A DNA stretch of 64,000 nucleotides from Bugula neritina (Eukaryota; Bryozoa; Gymnolaemata; Cheilostomatida; Bugulidae), in NCBI GenBank assembly GCA_964035545.1, contig OZ037769.1:15499133-15563132 (forward strand). Reading direction: 5' to 3'. The position numbers and the translations under genes were made by a program. The notes under the pieces were generated by a model. It ran no database searches and was not told the DNA's origin. It worked only from the letters and a program-made list of their open reading frames with translations. Within the stretch, counting starts at the first letter, position 1. Every line of letters starts with the position of its first letter. This document shows, piece after piece, positions 1 to 12,900 of this stretch.

Positions 1-1016
1 AACTGCCAACCCCTAATAAGTCAATCATGAACCTGAGGCTATGCAATAACAAGTAAAGGTCACCTTAAGGTCAGCTTTGTGGCTATATGAGAAGTTGCGT
101 TTGTCTACACTCTACAGCAACATTTCCTGTGAGACTGTGATGTATGAAGCCTTAAAATTTGCCTTCACCATGTTAGCAACATGGCTGCATAACCAGATGC
201 CCTTGATGACATCACCAATAGCCTGTAGCCTATACTAGCGACTCTACTTAACATACTAAGGCTAAGATGGTTATATAGAAGAAGACAACTCCAACATAGT
301 ATCATGTATGCTGTCGCTGCCCAAAATAAGCCTAAACCTGTCATTAGTTTATTTGTAAAAAAATCTTTTACTTCTTCAAGTCAGTCAACGGTTTTCTTGA
401 TTAAAGCAACATTTTATAAAAAAAAAATGATTTGTCACAAGAAATATGAATTGCCATGTACTACGATTCTAAGAATACTTGATATGACCAATAGAAAGAA
501 CAGACAACTACCAACACTAAACTATGCACTGGTATAGAGCTTCAAATTTATTAAATTAGAAATGCACATTGTTGCTCATTTTATAATAAAATTTAACAAA
601 CATAAACGTACACTTTAGGTATACTTCAGCTTTTACAATAGGCCTCTGTTGTCAACAATACAGCAACTGTAGTATAGAGTTTGAATAGCAGTCATAAGTC
701 CTACACAATAGCATGTAGCATTAAGTACAATTTAGTTGGGTTTATCTCTATCATAAGTTATTGAAATGTCCCTAACAGTGTTGAATATAATTACTATAAT
801 ACTTGAGATATCAGTAGGACCACCTGTAGGAAACAAGGCGCTACATAATATATAATTAAAATACTTTCTGTGTGATGTATACTTTTAGTAAGCCGCAAGT
901 AGAAAATATCTCTATGATAATATTCCCCCAACTCAACTACTCGTTGCCGCTACACCCCTTGTTCATCCACCCTTCCAACTACACCCACCTGGCTGTACAC
1001 TCAGAGTGGAACTCAC
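1..1016. other. no exon recognised; presumed ALDH1L2 intron
   Basis: This stretch lies downstream (minus strand) of the donor that ends the last visible ALDH1L2-like exon, so it is probably intron of that gene. I looked for the expected continuation of the formyltransferase domain on the minus strand and did not find it. The ORFs here are short and low in complexity. Confidence 0.4.
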
Positions 1017-3616
1017 CATTGACTTGACACCTTCCGGGTAGAGGAATCTGTTGTAGATGGTATCAACGGTATCGTTGGGTAACACTTCACACTCTCTCTG
1101 CAGCAGGATTGGCCCGGTGTCTAGTCCATCATCAGCCCAGAATACGGAGAAACCAGCTTTCTTATCTCCACACTTCAAAGTCCTGCATACAGAGTATATG
1201 TATTATGATACAGTATATAACATGAGAGAATATATTATAATACAGCATAGAACATGAGGAAATATGTATTATTGTATAGTGGCATTTAACATTGCATCAT
1301 CTACAACTAGTCTGGGTGTGGAGCCTAGCCGGCAACCGCAGGTAATCAATCAAACTTATGTCACCTTCTAATTAATAGTACCTGCTGTATGCTATAGTCT
1401 CTACCTTGATATAACTAACAGATTCACTGTCTTTGCTTGGAAGGAGAAATACTGTAGAGTTCAGTGTTTAGTATCACAGAAAGTTATTAACTATTAGAGT
1501 TTTAGAGATTTTATTTGCACCACTTTCATACTTCCCGCATTGTCTTCATATGCTTCCAGTTATATTCAAAGTAGTGTGACTGAGATTAAAGTAATGAGAC
1601 TGAGTTAAAGGGACGTGGTCCAACTAGGTACACCCCCACCCTGTAACATTTGCCTAAACTAGCTAATAAACTCAACTCTATTCTCCATCAAATTCACGCT
1701 GTTCTTCAGTGGAGGTTTGTTACAGTAATGAAGAAAAGCCTGTGTTCTAGATTACAAATGTAGAACGAGAAGCTATGTTCAACCCTCACCCAAAACCAAA
1801 AATTAAGCAAATTACAGAACTTAGGCTACTATTAAAATCTCTCCTCTACTGCTCCTAAACATCTAATCCACTGTACTATATCAAGTCATCTCAATATTTG
1901 GAGTTTTTGGAAGAAACTAGCAGAGCCTGTTATCTAGGACACTAGAGATGGTTCTGCTCATTTAGAAACCTTAGAGTTACATAACAATGTTGTCTCCAGG
2001 GCATCAGTACACATGCTAATCTCAACTCAGCACAAATAATATTACTGCAGTGTTTGTGCTGTTATCTAGTTTCAACTGGTTGGCATATCATAACAGCTGA
2101 GGACAGCTTTGTGTGGGAACTGCCAATAACCAGAGTAAAACACAGCAGAGTGTACGTGTACTTAGATGTTTGTATACATATATGTTCACTAGAAAGCCCA
2201 AAAAGGTATGATTTTATATGTTTTAGCAATGAAAAATCATCCATGAAATAAGAAAAACTTTAGTGTGAGAGTTACAGCAAAAGATGTAGTGGCTTGGGCT
2301 AAAAACTTTTAGTTTCGAGTTTGGGGGTCATAATTTGGCAAATTCTCATGCTGTAAATTTCTCTTAGAACTGGTGCTAATCACAAAAATAACATCTTTAC
2401 AAAAAGACAGCACAGCCATAGTTATAGTCTTGTTATAGTTAGAGAACCGAGGCTATACATTATAACTCACCAGTTAATAGCGGAGGCCCCGCGATGTAGA
2501 GGTAGCAGAGACGGGTGGTAGCAGATAGACTTGTGTTGAGGGTGGTTTATCACTTCCATGGGTATGAACTGTGAACAGAAGGGAAGTACATTCAACTCCG
2601 CACCGACACTCTTGTAGGCGTCGAGTATTTCGGGAATAGCCTGACCTTTACGCCTCCATGCCTTATTCTTGAACACTTCAACTCCGTCATCCTGAGCTAT
2701 TTGAGCTGTGTACAACAATATATAACACCTCTTAACTTGTGTGGGTGTTCGAGTTACAAAGCTATTGTCTGCAATACTTTACTAGCTAGTCTATTGCCGA
2801 TGTTTATTTCTTTGTCATAACCATAAAATCTCAAAACTTAAAAATAATTATATTGGAGAATTTCATGCCTTACATTTTTTTTCAAAATCACTGGCATCTG
2901 TACATTAACTGCAGAAGCAAAATTTTAATTCAATTTTGTTTTTGCTAGTAATTAGAAAGCTAATGGCTTTTTGATAGCTTTGGGACCTACCGGCATAGTT
3001 CGTGTAGGTGTCAATGGCTGCTGCCTACTCGGATAGTATTTAGCTACAAACACTGATACCATAAAGTAACAAGCCTACCTAGTGGGTCTGGTCGACCGTG
3101 TTCATCTGGAATAGTGAAAACACCAACAACTTCATGACCCTTCTTCTTGAGTAAACTGTAGACATCAGCACCAAACTGTGACTGGCCGATAATAGCCAGC
3201 TTCAGTGACTGTCTCGGAGCTGTATGGCTCTGCAAAGATTAAGAGTTGTACACTAACTTAAATATATTTATAATACTTTATAATTATAATATTCTAAAAG
3301 AAATTCTTCTAATAGTAGAGGAAGAAAGTTAATTATAAATATAACAATAATATCTACAATACATAAAATTCATTTACTTGTTACACGTATGGCTAAGCTT
3401 TTGTTTCAGCAGCTACAATCAATGTTGTTAGACAATGACAAAGTTAAAGTAAGTTTAAATTCAAATTAAAACATGGAAATTGGAAGAAGTAACTCAAACT
3501 GTAAAATTGAAAAATAGCAAATCAATTTGAATGTCAACTCTTTATGTTTTAGCAAGACTTACAGAATAAAAACATGCCCTTGTGTAAAGTAAACTGGTTC
3601 CACGAAGTAGCCTCAT
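1017..3616 (-). CDS. ALDH1L2: mitochondrial 10-formyltetrahydrofolate dehydrogenase, 5' part
   Basis: Exons on the minus strand: 3563-3616, 3079-3229, 2471-2705, 1017-1182; all junctions are GT-AG and phases agree (0, 1, 2). The gene continues past base 1. The ATG at 3616 has A at -3. The 18-residue first exon is Arg-rich and lacks acids ([18 protein letters not shown]), which fits a mitochondrial presequence and so the ALDH1L2 rather than the cytosolic ALDH1L1 form. The rest is the N-terminal formyltransferase-type hydrolase domain: [14 protein letters not shown], then [16 protein letters not shown], the GART signature around [10 protein letters not shown] with the catalytic His, and WADDGLDTG with the catalytic Asp. 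In the family this domain removes formate from 10-formyl-THF; an acyl-carrier and an aldehyde dehydrogenase domain follow and oxidise it to CO2 with NADP+. Those domains lie outside the window. Confidence 0.9.
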
Positions 3617-6105
3617 CTTAGCAGGCAGTTGCAACTCAAATGTTAAAAATTAATACGTCGAATGCCAAAACCAAAAACACGGGAACTGGACGAAACTGGT
3701 TGGCATTTATTAGAAGTCTTGCTGTTGTTTAGGACGCTAGCACGCATTTATATTTATCGTTATTGTTTTGCCAAAATCTTTACCTGCGGTTAAATATTCT
3801 AAAATACTATCACGTGGAATGTTCACGTTATGCCACCAATAGCATTTAATAATGATGTCGCGCGCTACTAAAAGGCCAATGATTTAACAGTAGCTTTATT
3901 TACAAGCAAAGCACGACGCGCCCTCTATAAACATGGATAAGAAAATGCATGTATTTGATTTGACCAAAGCGCCCTCTATAAACATTCCAACTCACTTTTT
4001 CCATGCTGGCCTGATTGAGCAGAGAAATTTGATAGCATCTGACTTGAAATCCCTGCTAACATCCATATTAATATTGGCTGTAATCTGGCTAAACAGGGTT
4101 TCAATCAAATGTACTAGTGGCGGTTAAATACAATGTTATAGCATAATTTCCATACAATAAGTACAACTTTATCACGTAAGTTTACGTTATAAATATCATT
4201 ATGATTACCGTTACGACTATCATGATGATAATCATTATGATTATCAATATGAATAATTATAAATTATAATATACCACTATGATATTGATAATCATTATCA
4301 TTTTGATTATGATTATTAATAATACTATAATTATATTTTAAGTTTTGCTTATTGTTTTTCAATTTCAATTTAATAATAAAATTATCATCAACTAAATAAT
4401 GAGTAAAACTAAATGTAATGTTACAGTTATGTTATACGGTTTGAGTTACACTCATACTCATAGTCATTGACTAATCAATATCATTAACTTAAAGACTAGA
4501 GCTATTTTTATCATTATTATATATTGGTAATACTAATATTTCTAAGTTATTATAATTATTTAATTTTAATTTGATAACATTAGATTTAATCTAACTTCAA
4601 CTATAAGACATTGACATAAGACTAAGAAATAAAGTATTACTTTGCATTGAATTTGATGATTATTATTAATTTATTGTAATTATACTGGTACTGACGGTAA
4701 TTGGCATTACATTTACTGTTAGTGTTAGTTTTACTCTATAAATATAACTGTTATTTTTAAACTTAGAGTTAGTGTAACTGTAAGTACTAGACTAACTCTA
4801 AATATTGCTACTAGTATTAGTGCAATTTAAACTTTAAATAATGTTATTACTATTTACTATAATAATCATAATACTAATTATTATTATATCTATTGTTTGC
4901 TAGCAATAGCAGTACCTACTAACTGCCGCAAATAGAAGCAAATTAATGAAATACCATTATAATTATTATGTAGATACTATTGCGATTAGTACCACTTTTT
5001 TTTAAACTAATGAATATTATTATTATGTTTAGTATTCTTATTGAAATGATTATAATAGTAAAATTGGCAGCAATAGTGCTATTTTTAATTTCTCTTAGGT
5101 TTTTTCTCAACTCTTAATGTCTACTTATATTTAGTCTTATAGTCACAGTGAATAAATTTTTAAACAAGGCTTTCCAGTCGTCTGGTTATTATGCATTAAA
5201 CTTGGTGAACAGTTGAAATCATCATTATTAAATTTAAAATGATCAGTAATATTAGTAATGACTCAATGAGCATAATGTTGATTTGAAAAGTTTTACTCCG
5301 TCTGAAATTCAAAGTGTCGCTAAGTATTACTTGCAGGTAAATTATTTGATCACACATAGATTTTAATTCTGTAACTACTGGTATTCACAATCCTTAAACT
5401 ATGCATAGTATAATTCTAATTGAAATTGGGCATTTATTTTTGTTCTTGCTGAGACTAACTTCAACAGTCATTTTTATTTTTATTTTTATTACTCATTGGG
5501 TTGATTTATGAAACAGAGAACCAAAGTCTCAGTTTCACCTAATGATTTTATATCATATTTCAGTCTGTTGAAGAAACTTTTTATTGACACTGAGATGATC
5601 ATATTGATGCTAATTGTAGTTATTATTGTGATTATTACTCAAATTTACATCATTGTCAGTGTTCATATCAATACTTTTAAAATTAAATTCAATAAAAACC
5701 TCATTTTTATTTTGACTGCAAATCAATATTTTTATTAATTCATCTTTATACGTATATTTTATATTCTTAGTTATTATTTTATTAATATATATGTCATTGT
5801 TATTACATATATCATCATCATCATGCGTTTCATGAGTTTTGTGTTGCGTTACGTTTATCTGGTGTTGATATTATATCACAAATTGGTGTTAATGTGTGAT
5901 TTTTCCAAGCCACTACTAACACATAGGCTAAACCTAATTTTTATTTTCTGTTGTTTTCAATCAATGAATTAACTCTGTAATCTTGCAACATTTAGCCTCT
6001 GTATTATCATTCTGATTGTCTCATGTTGTGTAGATAACTTCTCATTTTGCTAAAGGATGAGATACCCAGGCCACAGGCATATCTTATGTATTATATTATC
6101 TAGTC
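3617..6105. other. AT-rich intergenic region between divergent genes
   Basis: About 2.5 kb between the divergent ALDH1L2-like and FBXO8 start codons. It is very AT-rich, with degenerate runs of ATTATGATTAT-type sequence (about 4195-4330) and ATC-type runs (5815-5825). The part nearest 3617-3930 is less AT-rich and may hold the ALDH1L2 promoter. An 18-bp direct repeat (AGCGCCCTCTATAAACAT-like) occurs near 3918 and 3968. No convincing coding or RNA gene was seen. Confidence 0.5.
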
Positions 6106-8503
6106 ATGGGTCAGCACCTGAGCTCAAGGTCATACGATGTCTACGACCTTCCTGACAGCGAGACATCTCTCCTGACCAAGGCTGAAAGTTTTCCTGATCT
6201 GCGAAACTTGCCTCCAGAAATTGGACTAAAAATATTGTCTAACGTCAGCGCTCACGAGCTCCGTGTGTGTCGGTATATTTGGGCTGACTTAGCCAGCGAT
6301 GAGCTGCTGTGGAAACGGTAAACATTCTATTCTTTGTATTTTTTGCAGTGCAAGTTAGTAAGATGTTTATTTAATGATCAAATATACTATTTTGTTGTAT
6401 TCAAGTCTTCAATAGCCTACAAACCCATAGCTCAGTGCTAAAATATGAGTTGTTAGTAACATGAGTTATCAATCAACTTTATTTTAGGCATCCATGCTCA
6501 GTTTTGGTTGTTTTTCATGAATTTCAACTAAGTTCAAAGGCATGAAGATACAAAGGTTAAAAATATGTTATTTTTCCTTTTTCCAAATTTAACCTCATTT
6601 AGTCACCAGATTACATAACCATTATGTAACTCTTTACTACTGGACAGGTTGTGTTATGAGAATTGGAGTTTCTGTACAGCCTATAAAACGCCAAGGTCAT
6701 TGCAAGGTCGTCACTTTTGGAAAAGCCTTTTCAACACTCTTGAGTCAGGCACGGAGTCTTTCAATACGTTTATCACTGATGAGGTTAGATAGTTTAGTTC
6801 GTAGACTTAGTGTCAAATGTGCTATATCCTCTTGGTTAAGGTGGCTAGTCATCCCCCCTCCTATATGACAAATGTGAAATCATAGAGAACTATATACTAT
6901 AGTTATATTATATACTATTTACTATTATATTATATACTGTTTACTAGTGCATGCCATTCTCTCATATAACAGCTTCACATCAAAGTTAAATTTAATTCTG
7001 AAATCTAGTTTCAGTTGTATAAAGTTACGCATCAACAAAATTCCTCCAGAAGTTCTTTACTTGTTGTAATTTTTTTTATTTAAATTTGTTAAACAATAAG
7101 TTTTCTTTGTACTGTTTTATCATATAAAAATTTTCAAAGCTAACTTTGTTTATAAACTACATTGAAACAAATAATTGTAATTTACAGGCATGCATGGAGT
7201 GTTTTTGACTTTCTATTTTAATATGCAATTTTCATTCGCTTGCAGTCGAACTCGGGGCTGTATGTATTGATGTCTATGAGAGTGCTGAGCAATGAGCCCG
7301 AAGACATCACTCAGTTTATTCTCGGCACGGACCTTCTTAAAACAGCCCATGTCGTCGAGTTGTTTCGTCACAGGTTCGTCTCTTAAAGCAACTGTGTATT
7401 TTCCCTTTTGCTCACAAAACTTACTATTACTATAGGCTGAAGCTTGCTTCACCTGGTAGGCAAGGTGTACTCTACACTTGATGAACTGACTTGGACTTAT
7501 TGAGTCGTAATAACTGGAGTTATCTGATCACGTCAACTTTGTGTCTAACTTTATTTTAATTTTGTATTTAATTGTTTTAAACTTACTTGACTTTCTTGGT
7601 CAGTCAAGAATCACTGTAGACTTTGTCGTTTGACTGTAGTTAGTAGAGAGCTTGGTTTTCACTGACCCAAATATCGGTGCATCAAGAAATTCTATGATAT
7701 AAAAATTATATGATATAAAGAAATAATTTTACATGTTATTTCATTTTTATATGATATTTCTTTTGACATTCTTGTTTTTCTGCGTTATGTAATATATCTT
7801 ATGCTGGCTGAATTCAGCGTATTTGAAGCATGTTCATAGTCAAAAGGTGGCATAAAATTTCTGCCTTCACTAATTCTGTCAATATTTTATGCTGAGTTTG
7901 CAATACTTTGGTTCATCATTCTGTAGATACGACGTTCTGTCATGTTATATCAGTAAACATGATTTCACCGGCTGGTTTCTACCGATTGCCATGAGGTCTT
8001 TCTTCTTCAAACTCTCCATTTCTATGAGGCGACTCAACGCTTTCAAAGTTCACCTTCTTTCGGAGTTTTCTCACCGCTACTGTGATGGAAACCCTTCATT
8101 CAACATAGGTGAGAGCATAACTCCTCGTAGTGTAAACCTGAGAATAATATACAAACTTGTAATATTACTATTCCGAGCTTTTATTGGGCATTGCTTTTAC
8201 TTTATTCTCAAGCCAAAAGTTTTTTATCTTATACTCAATCATGAATTGTAGTTCAATTTCATTTTCATATTGTTTGTTTTAGATGCACTGCTAGTGGTAG
8301 TTCACTCGTTAATACTTCTCTCCAATGATCTGTGTAACCCGATGATTAAGAACAAGATGTCAAAGAGAGAGTATATAAAGAACACACTGCACGGTCTCTC
8401 CAGCACACACCAAGGGAGCATAGACAATGAGTTCTTGGGACATGTTTATGACAATGTCTACCTAGTAGGTCACGTAGCACCAGAGAGACTTGATGGGCTG
8501 TGA
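6106..8503 (+). CDS. FBXO8: F-box only protein 8 (F-box + Sec7)
   Basis: Exons 6106-6317, 6648-6783, 7246-7373, 7927-8108, 8283-8503; phases agree throughout and the product is 292 residues (human FBXO8 is slightly longer). It starts MGQ, a possible N-myristoylation context shared with human FBXO8. The F-box is at about residues 35-70 (NLPPEIGLKILSNV ... DLASDELLW) and would bind SKP1. A Sec7-like domain fills about 115-285; its end (VHSLILLSNDL, NKMSKREYI, FLGHVYDNVYLVGHV) matches the human protein closely. FBXO8 is described as an SCF substrate receptor that acts on ARF6 rather than as a true exchange factor. The segment where active Sec7 domains carry the glutamic finger reads KLSISMRRLNAF here, with no acidic residue. 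Donors after exons 2 and 3 are GTTAGA and GTTCGT, weaker than usual. Confidence 0.9.
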
Positions 8504-9941
8504 GTCAGCGTGTTATACAGGTCAAAGTTCAGCTGCCTGTATTATACAGGTCAAGGTTCAGCCTGAGAATCACGGGCTTTCCATGTACCGATCTCAGATC
8601 GATCTCGCTGAGATCGATCTGAAACATGTTTCAGATCGATCATTTTTCCATGAGAGTGTCAGATCGATCTCGCGAAGTTGCCCCCTCTTAAGTGAAGGAT
8701 ACTTTAAAAGTATAATTTGTTCACCTATTTGAGTGATTAAAGCTACTACTGTTGAAAACAAGATGGTCGTAGTCTAAAATTTAATCCCAGCCATAAACTA
8801 TACGCAACAAAGCTTTCAGTGTATAGTAATTTGGCCAATTTAAAATAATTAATTATAATTTTTTAGCTTGACAGCTTATATAAAATTAATGGCTGTCTTG
8901 CAGATTATTAATAAACTTACAGGACTGTTAGGCTTAAAATTACAAAGAAAATAGCTAATGAAACTAAGTTTTAATAGTCATTTAAATTCAATTTAAATTC
9001 TCCCATTTTTTTACCTTCTACTGCATATAATTGAGTTTTCTTAATCATTGTACTGAAAGTCAAAGTTTTGGCATCTGAAAAGGTGGCTATCATAATTATT
9101 TAATACTTTGCTTAGTAATTATCAATAAGTTATCATTTTTATTAGCAGACAACATTGTAGCGAGCAGTCTTTTTCTACTTCTCAGATCGATCTGGCGCCT
9201 TTCCATGGTCTTATTGACATGAGATCGATCTGAGTTCGAGCTCCACAGACCGACCAGCTCAGATCGACGGAGATCGATCTTTGGCGTCTTTCCATGGATC
9301 GATCTCGCTGAGATCGGTACATGGAAAGCCGGTGAATGTCTAGTCAGATTCGACCCACCAGTCTTTCCCCACTCCAAGTGATGAAGCACTTCCATTAGAT
9401 AGTAGTTGTGTGTAGGGAGTCTCACTACACCCCCCCACCTTAGCACTCTTCTCGTATAGTTTTAAGGCTATGTCTCAATGAACTCTCATTTCTGGTGTTG
9501 ATTCAAAAAGTGTGTGATTTTATTCCTACTATTTTTTTACTATAGTTTTATTTTTAAGACATTCCTTTATGTTATACTGTTGAGTTCATTCAAGTTTGGA
9601 TATTACTGTATTTTATATGAATTCACATTGTATAGCCAAGTTATACATTTTATTTCAAGTGGTTTTATAACAATTGAAACGTCTTGCAAAAATATATAAA
9701 AATGATTTATAATTATCAGTTGGAATTCTTGGATAAACATTCAAGTATTTGCTGAGTCAAGTTTTAAATAATTGAGAATAAAAATATGAAAATAAATATT
9801 GCTTGTCTTGAGTAAGTAAAGATGGAGTATAACCTGGAATGTGAAAAAGACAACCTAGTATTTACAGGGTGGGTTTTTGAAGCCCTGGTACTATCTCTGC
9901 AGAATCTAGGCTATCTCCGCAGAGTCTGAACTAGGCAATAC
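8504..9941. other. convergent 3' region with an inverted-repeat element
   Basis: The region lies between the stop codons of the convergent FBXO8 and CABIT genes. It holds the element at 8575-9330 described separately. AATAAA near 8908 could be an FBXO8 polyadenylation signal. The minus-strand reading of TTTATT near 9516 could serve the CABIT gene. Minus-strand sequence near 9340-9370 has a B-box-like GGGTCGAATC, but no matching A box was found. Confidence 0.4.
8575..9330. mobile_element. non-autonomous inverted-repeat (MITE-like) element
   Basis: The left end begins GGCTTTCCATGTACCGATCT and the right end at 9330 is its reverse complement, about 23 bp of near-perfect terminal inverted repeat. 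Both ends continue into clustered GATCGATCT palindromes (8600-8665 and 9183-9315), interrupted by CTTTCCATG copies, so subterminal repeats are present as in many MITEs. There is no transposase ORF. I could not define a target-site duplication; flanks read ATCAC and GGTGAAT. Confidence 0.65.
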
Positions 9942-12900
9942 TTAACCAGTCAGTTTAATTGTGGCTGAGAATTTGGTAGGCTTATTGTCTTCATTAGATT
10001 TTACAGCTGACTGACCGCTGCCAGACAAGCTATTTGAGGCAGCATTTTCAGGCTGCCGTTTTCTATTGCTGATAAAGGAAGTGGTGTTAGTTGGAGGCTT
10101 ACTGAAATCTCGCTGAGTCTTTGCTAAGGGTTTGAGGCTATTAGTACTGAGTCGAAACTTGAGCTCTTCTATTGGGTCATGGGGAACTTTAGGAGGGGGG
10201 CTGTCTAGTTCCAGCCCTTCTGTGGTGGGAGAAGCCAAGGCTGTACCATTGAGACTGGGCTTTAGTCCGTTAGTTGAGCTGTTATTAAATCTCTGCTTTA
10301 TTTCGTCTAAATGGTTCAATGATGGCGACGTCTTATAAGACGCAGGTTCTTCGTAGTCGGGGGACGGCAATGGAATGGGGGGCTCAACGCTACTCGCAGG
10401 TACTAAGGCTAGCTCAGCATAAGTAGGTGAATCTTTAGCCTCCTCTAGAACGATGTCACTGAATCTCACTGAGTTTCTAGTAGAGGTCTTCCTTTCTCCT
10501 GATTGGTAGTTCAGACTGTAAGCAGACTGATTATGGGAGGAGCTAACTTGACTATGGGAGGAGTTACTTTGACTGTGGGAGGAGTTACCTTGACTGTAGG
10601 CGGAGCTACCACGATCATAGGATGAACTTTGGCAAATTTCAACAGAGCTATCTGTATTCTTCCTGAATTCATTTGGACCAGACTGTTGAGCATGGTTAAG
10701 GGAGGGGCTGTGCTGTAGCGAACTGGTACTCGAGCTAGTGCTAATAACACTTGGGCTAAGATCTTCTGGCTTATCAACCGGAAAAGGTTTCCTCAAGTCT
10801 ACAGCTTCAACAGGCTGAGCGTCCGGTAAAATGTGCACTATTTCTTTCCCTCGCAAAGATTGTTTCGACTTTCTTTTCAGGTTGTTATTCTCGTCATCCT
10901 TCTTGTGGAAATTGTCAAGAATATCTTTCATTGACGGGTGTTTAGTGTCTTTCCGTGCCGAGACACTACTAAACCTGGAAACGTAAAGCACAAACTATAA
11001 AATAACAAAAATAAAATACCAATTGACAAGTGAGTGAGTATTGAATTCAATTTAGTATTATAATGAGCGTAAGTAAGCGAAAGGCTGATGCAGCACTTGA
11101 TAGACTAACCGCTTTAAGATTGATCTGTTGCTCGTGTCTCGTGTAGGTAGCCGGACTGTATGAGATGCACTACGACTAGGAGTTGTCCTTCCTTGAACAT
11201 CTGATAGCCTTAGAACTTCCTGTTCGGTGTCGGTGTTGTCGTTAACTACACCGTTGTTAGGACTCAAGAAGGAATTTGACTTTAGCATCAAAGTTGATGG
11301 CCTTTCAGGTAAAATAGGTGGAAGATTTCGACTTTTTCTGACAATTTCATGGAAATCTTCATGACTCAGTGTTTTACCTGAAAGGGCAGATAATTTCAAA
11401 TCTTATAAGATCAGAGTAAAAGCTGTGATCTCAGTGTAGAAGCTAAAGTTCTGAAAAAGAATTGCTGTGTACAAAAAGGTACGAAACAATCAAAATGCTA
11501 TTACCTATAATCATATAATATAATATACTATAGAATATATTATATATAGTATATATTACAATGTACTATATAATATACTATAATGTACTGTATAATAATA
11601 TACTATAATGTACTATATACTATATACTATGATGCACTATATACCATAGTATCTACATTAAACTAAAAACAAACATCAACACATTACATACTGCTAGTAT
11701 ATGAACACGTCTTCTAAACATCCCCAACATACCCGGATGTACACGGCGTATAGACATGCTGACGTGATGCTGCCGAATGTCATCCATGTTGACTCTGCAC
11801 GATTCGGCTACTGCTAGCATCTCCTGAGAGTAACTCGACAACTCGATGACATCATCAGGACGAGGATGGTTGGACTCGGAGAGTTTGTAGGCAACCAGCA
11901 CTCTGTCATTGATTATCTTTATGAGTCTGAAACATAACCAATACTTTATATACCTGTGCTATACTGGTGCTATTAGAGATACTTATTACCTTATATACCT
12001 GTGCTATACTGGTGCTATTAGAGATACTTATTACCTTATATACCTGTGCTATACTGGTGCTATTAGAGATACTTATTACCTTATATACCTGTGCTATACT
12101 GGTGCTATTAGAGATACAAATTACCTTATATACTGGTGCTATACTAGTGCTATTAGAGATACTTATTACCTTATATACTGGTGCTATACTGGTGCTACCA
12201 GAACAAAAGAGTTGTATTCAACTTAAAAGCATGGCCGACAAGTTTATTATACAAAGCAAGTATAGTGTACATACTGTAAGTATAGTGTACTTAGTGTAAG
12301 TATAGTGTACATACTGTAAGTATAGTGTACATAGTGTAAGTATAATGTACATAGTGTAAGTATAGTGTACATAGTGTAAGTATAGTGTACATAGTGTAAG
12401 TATAGTGTACTTACCTAAACATTTTAGGTACAGGAAGCTCATCCTGAGGCATAGGATTGGTTAGAACTCGGCACACCATCTTTGGGAGACTTTGATGTCT
12501 GCATTATATAATATTATATGGCGTATAGTTTACTGTATCACAGTGTATAGTTCACTGTATCACAGTGTATAGTTCACTGTATCACTGTGTATAGTTTACT
12601 GTATCACAGTGTATAGTTTACTGTATCACTGTGTATAGTCTACTGTATCACTGTGTATAGTTTACTGTATCACAGTGTATAGTTTACTGTACTACAGTGT
12701 ATAGTTTACTGTATCACAGTGTATAGTTTACTGTACTACAGTGTATAGTTTACTGTATCACAGTGTATAGTTTACTGTATCACAGTGTATAGTTTACTGT
12801 ATCACAGTGTATAGTTTACTGTATCACTGTGTATAGTTTACTGTATCACAGTGTATAGTTTACTGTATCACAGTGTATAGTTTACTGTATCACAGTGTAT

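Noticed and set aside
304-537. 77-residue ORF near the window start
   Set aside because: Low complexity, no splice context and no family resemblance.
9096-9446. 116-residue minus-strand ORF
   Set aside because: It spans the MITE end and its palindromes and matches nothing recognisable.
11909-12442. Repeat-rich ORFs (YLCYTGAIRDTYY and similar)
   Set aside because: Translations of 45-bp and 20-bp arrays inside an intron whose flanking exons fit the CABIT frame.
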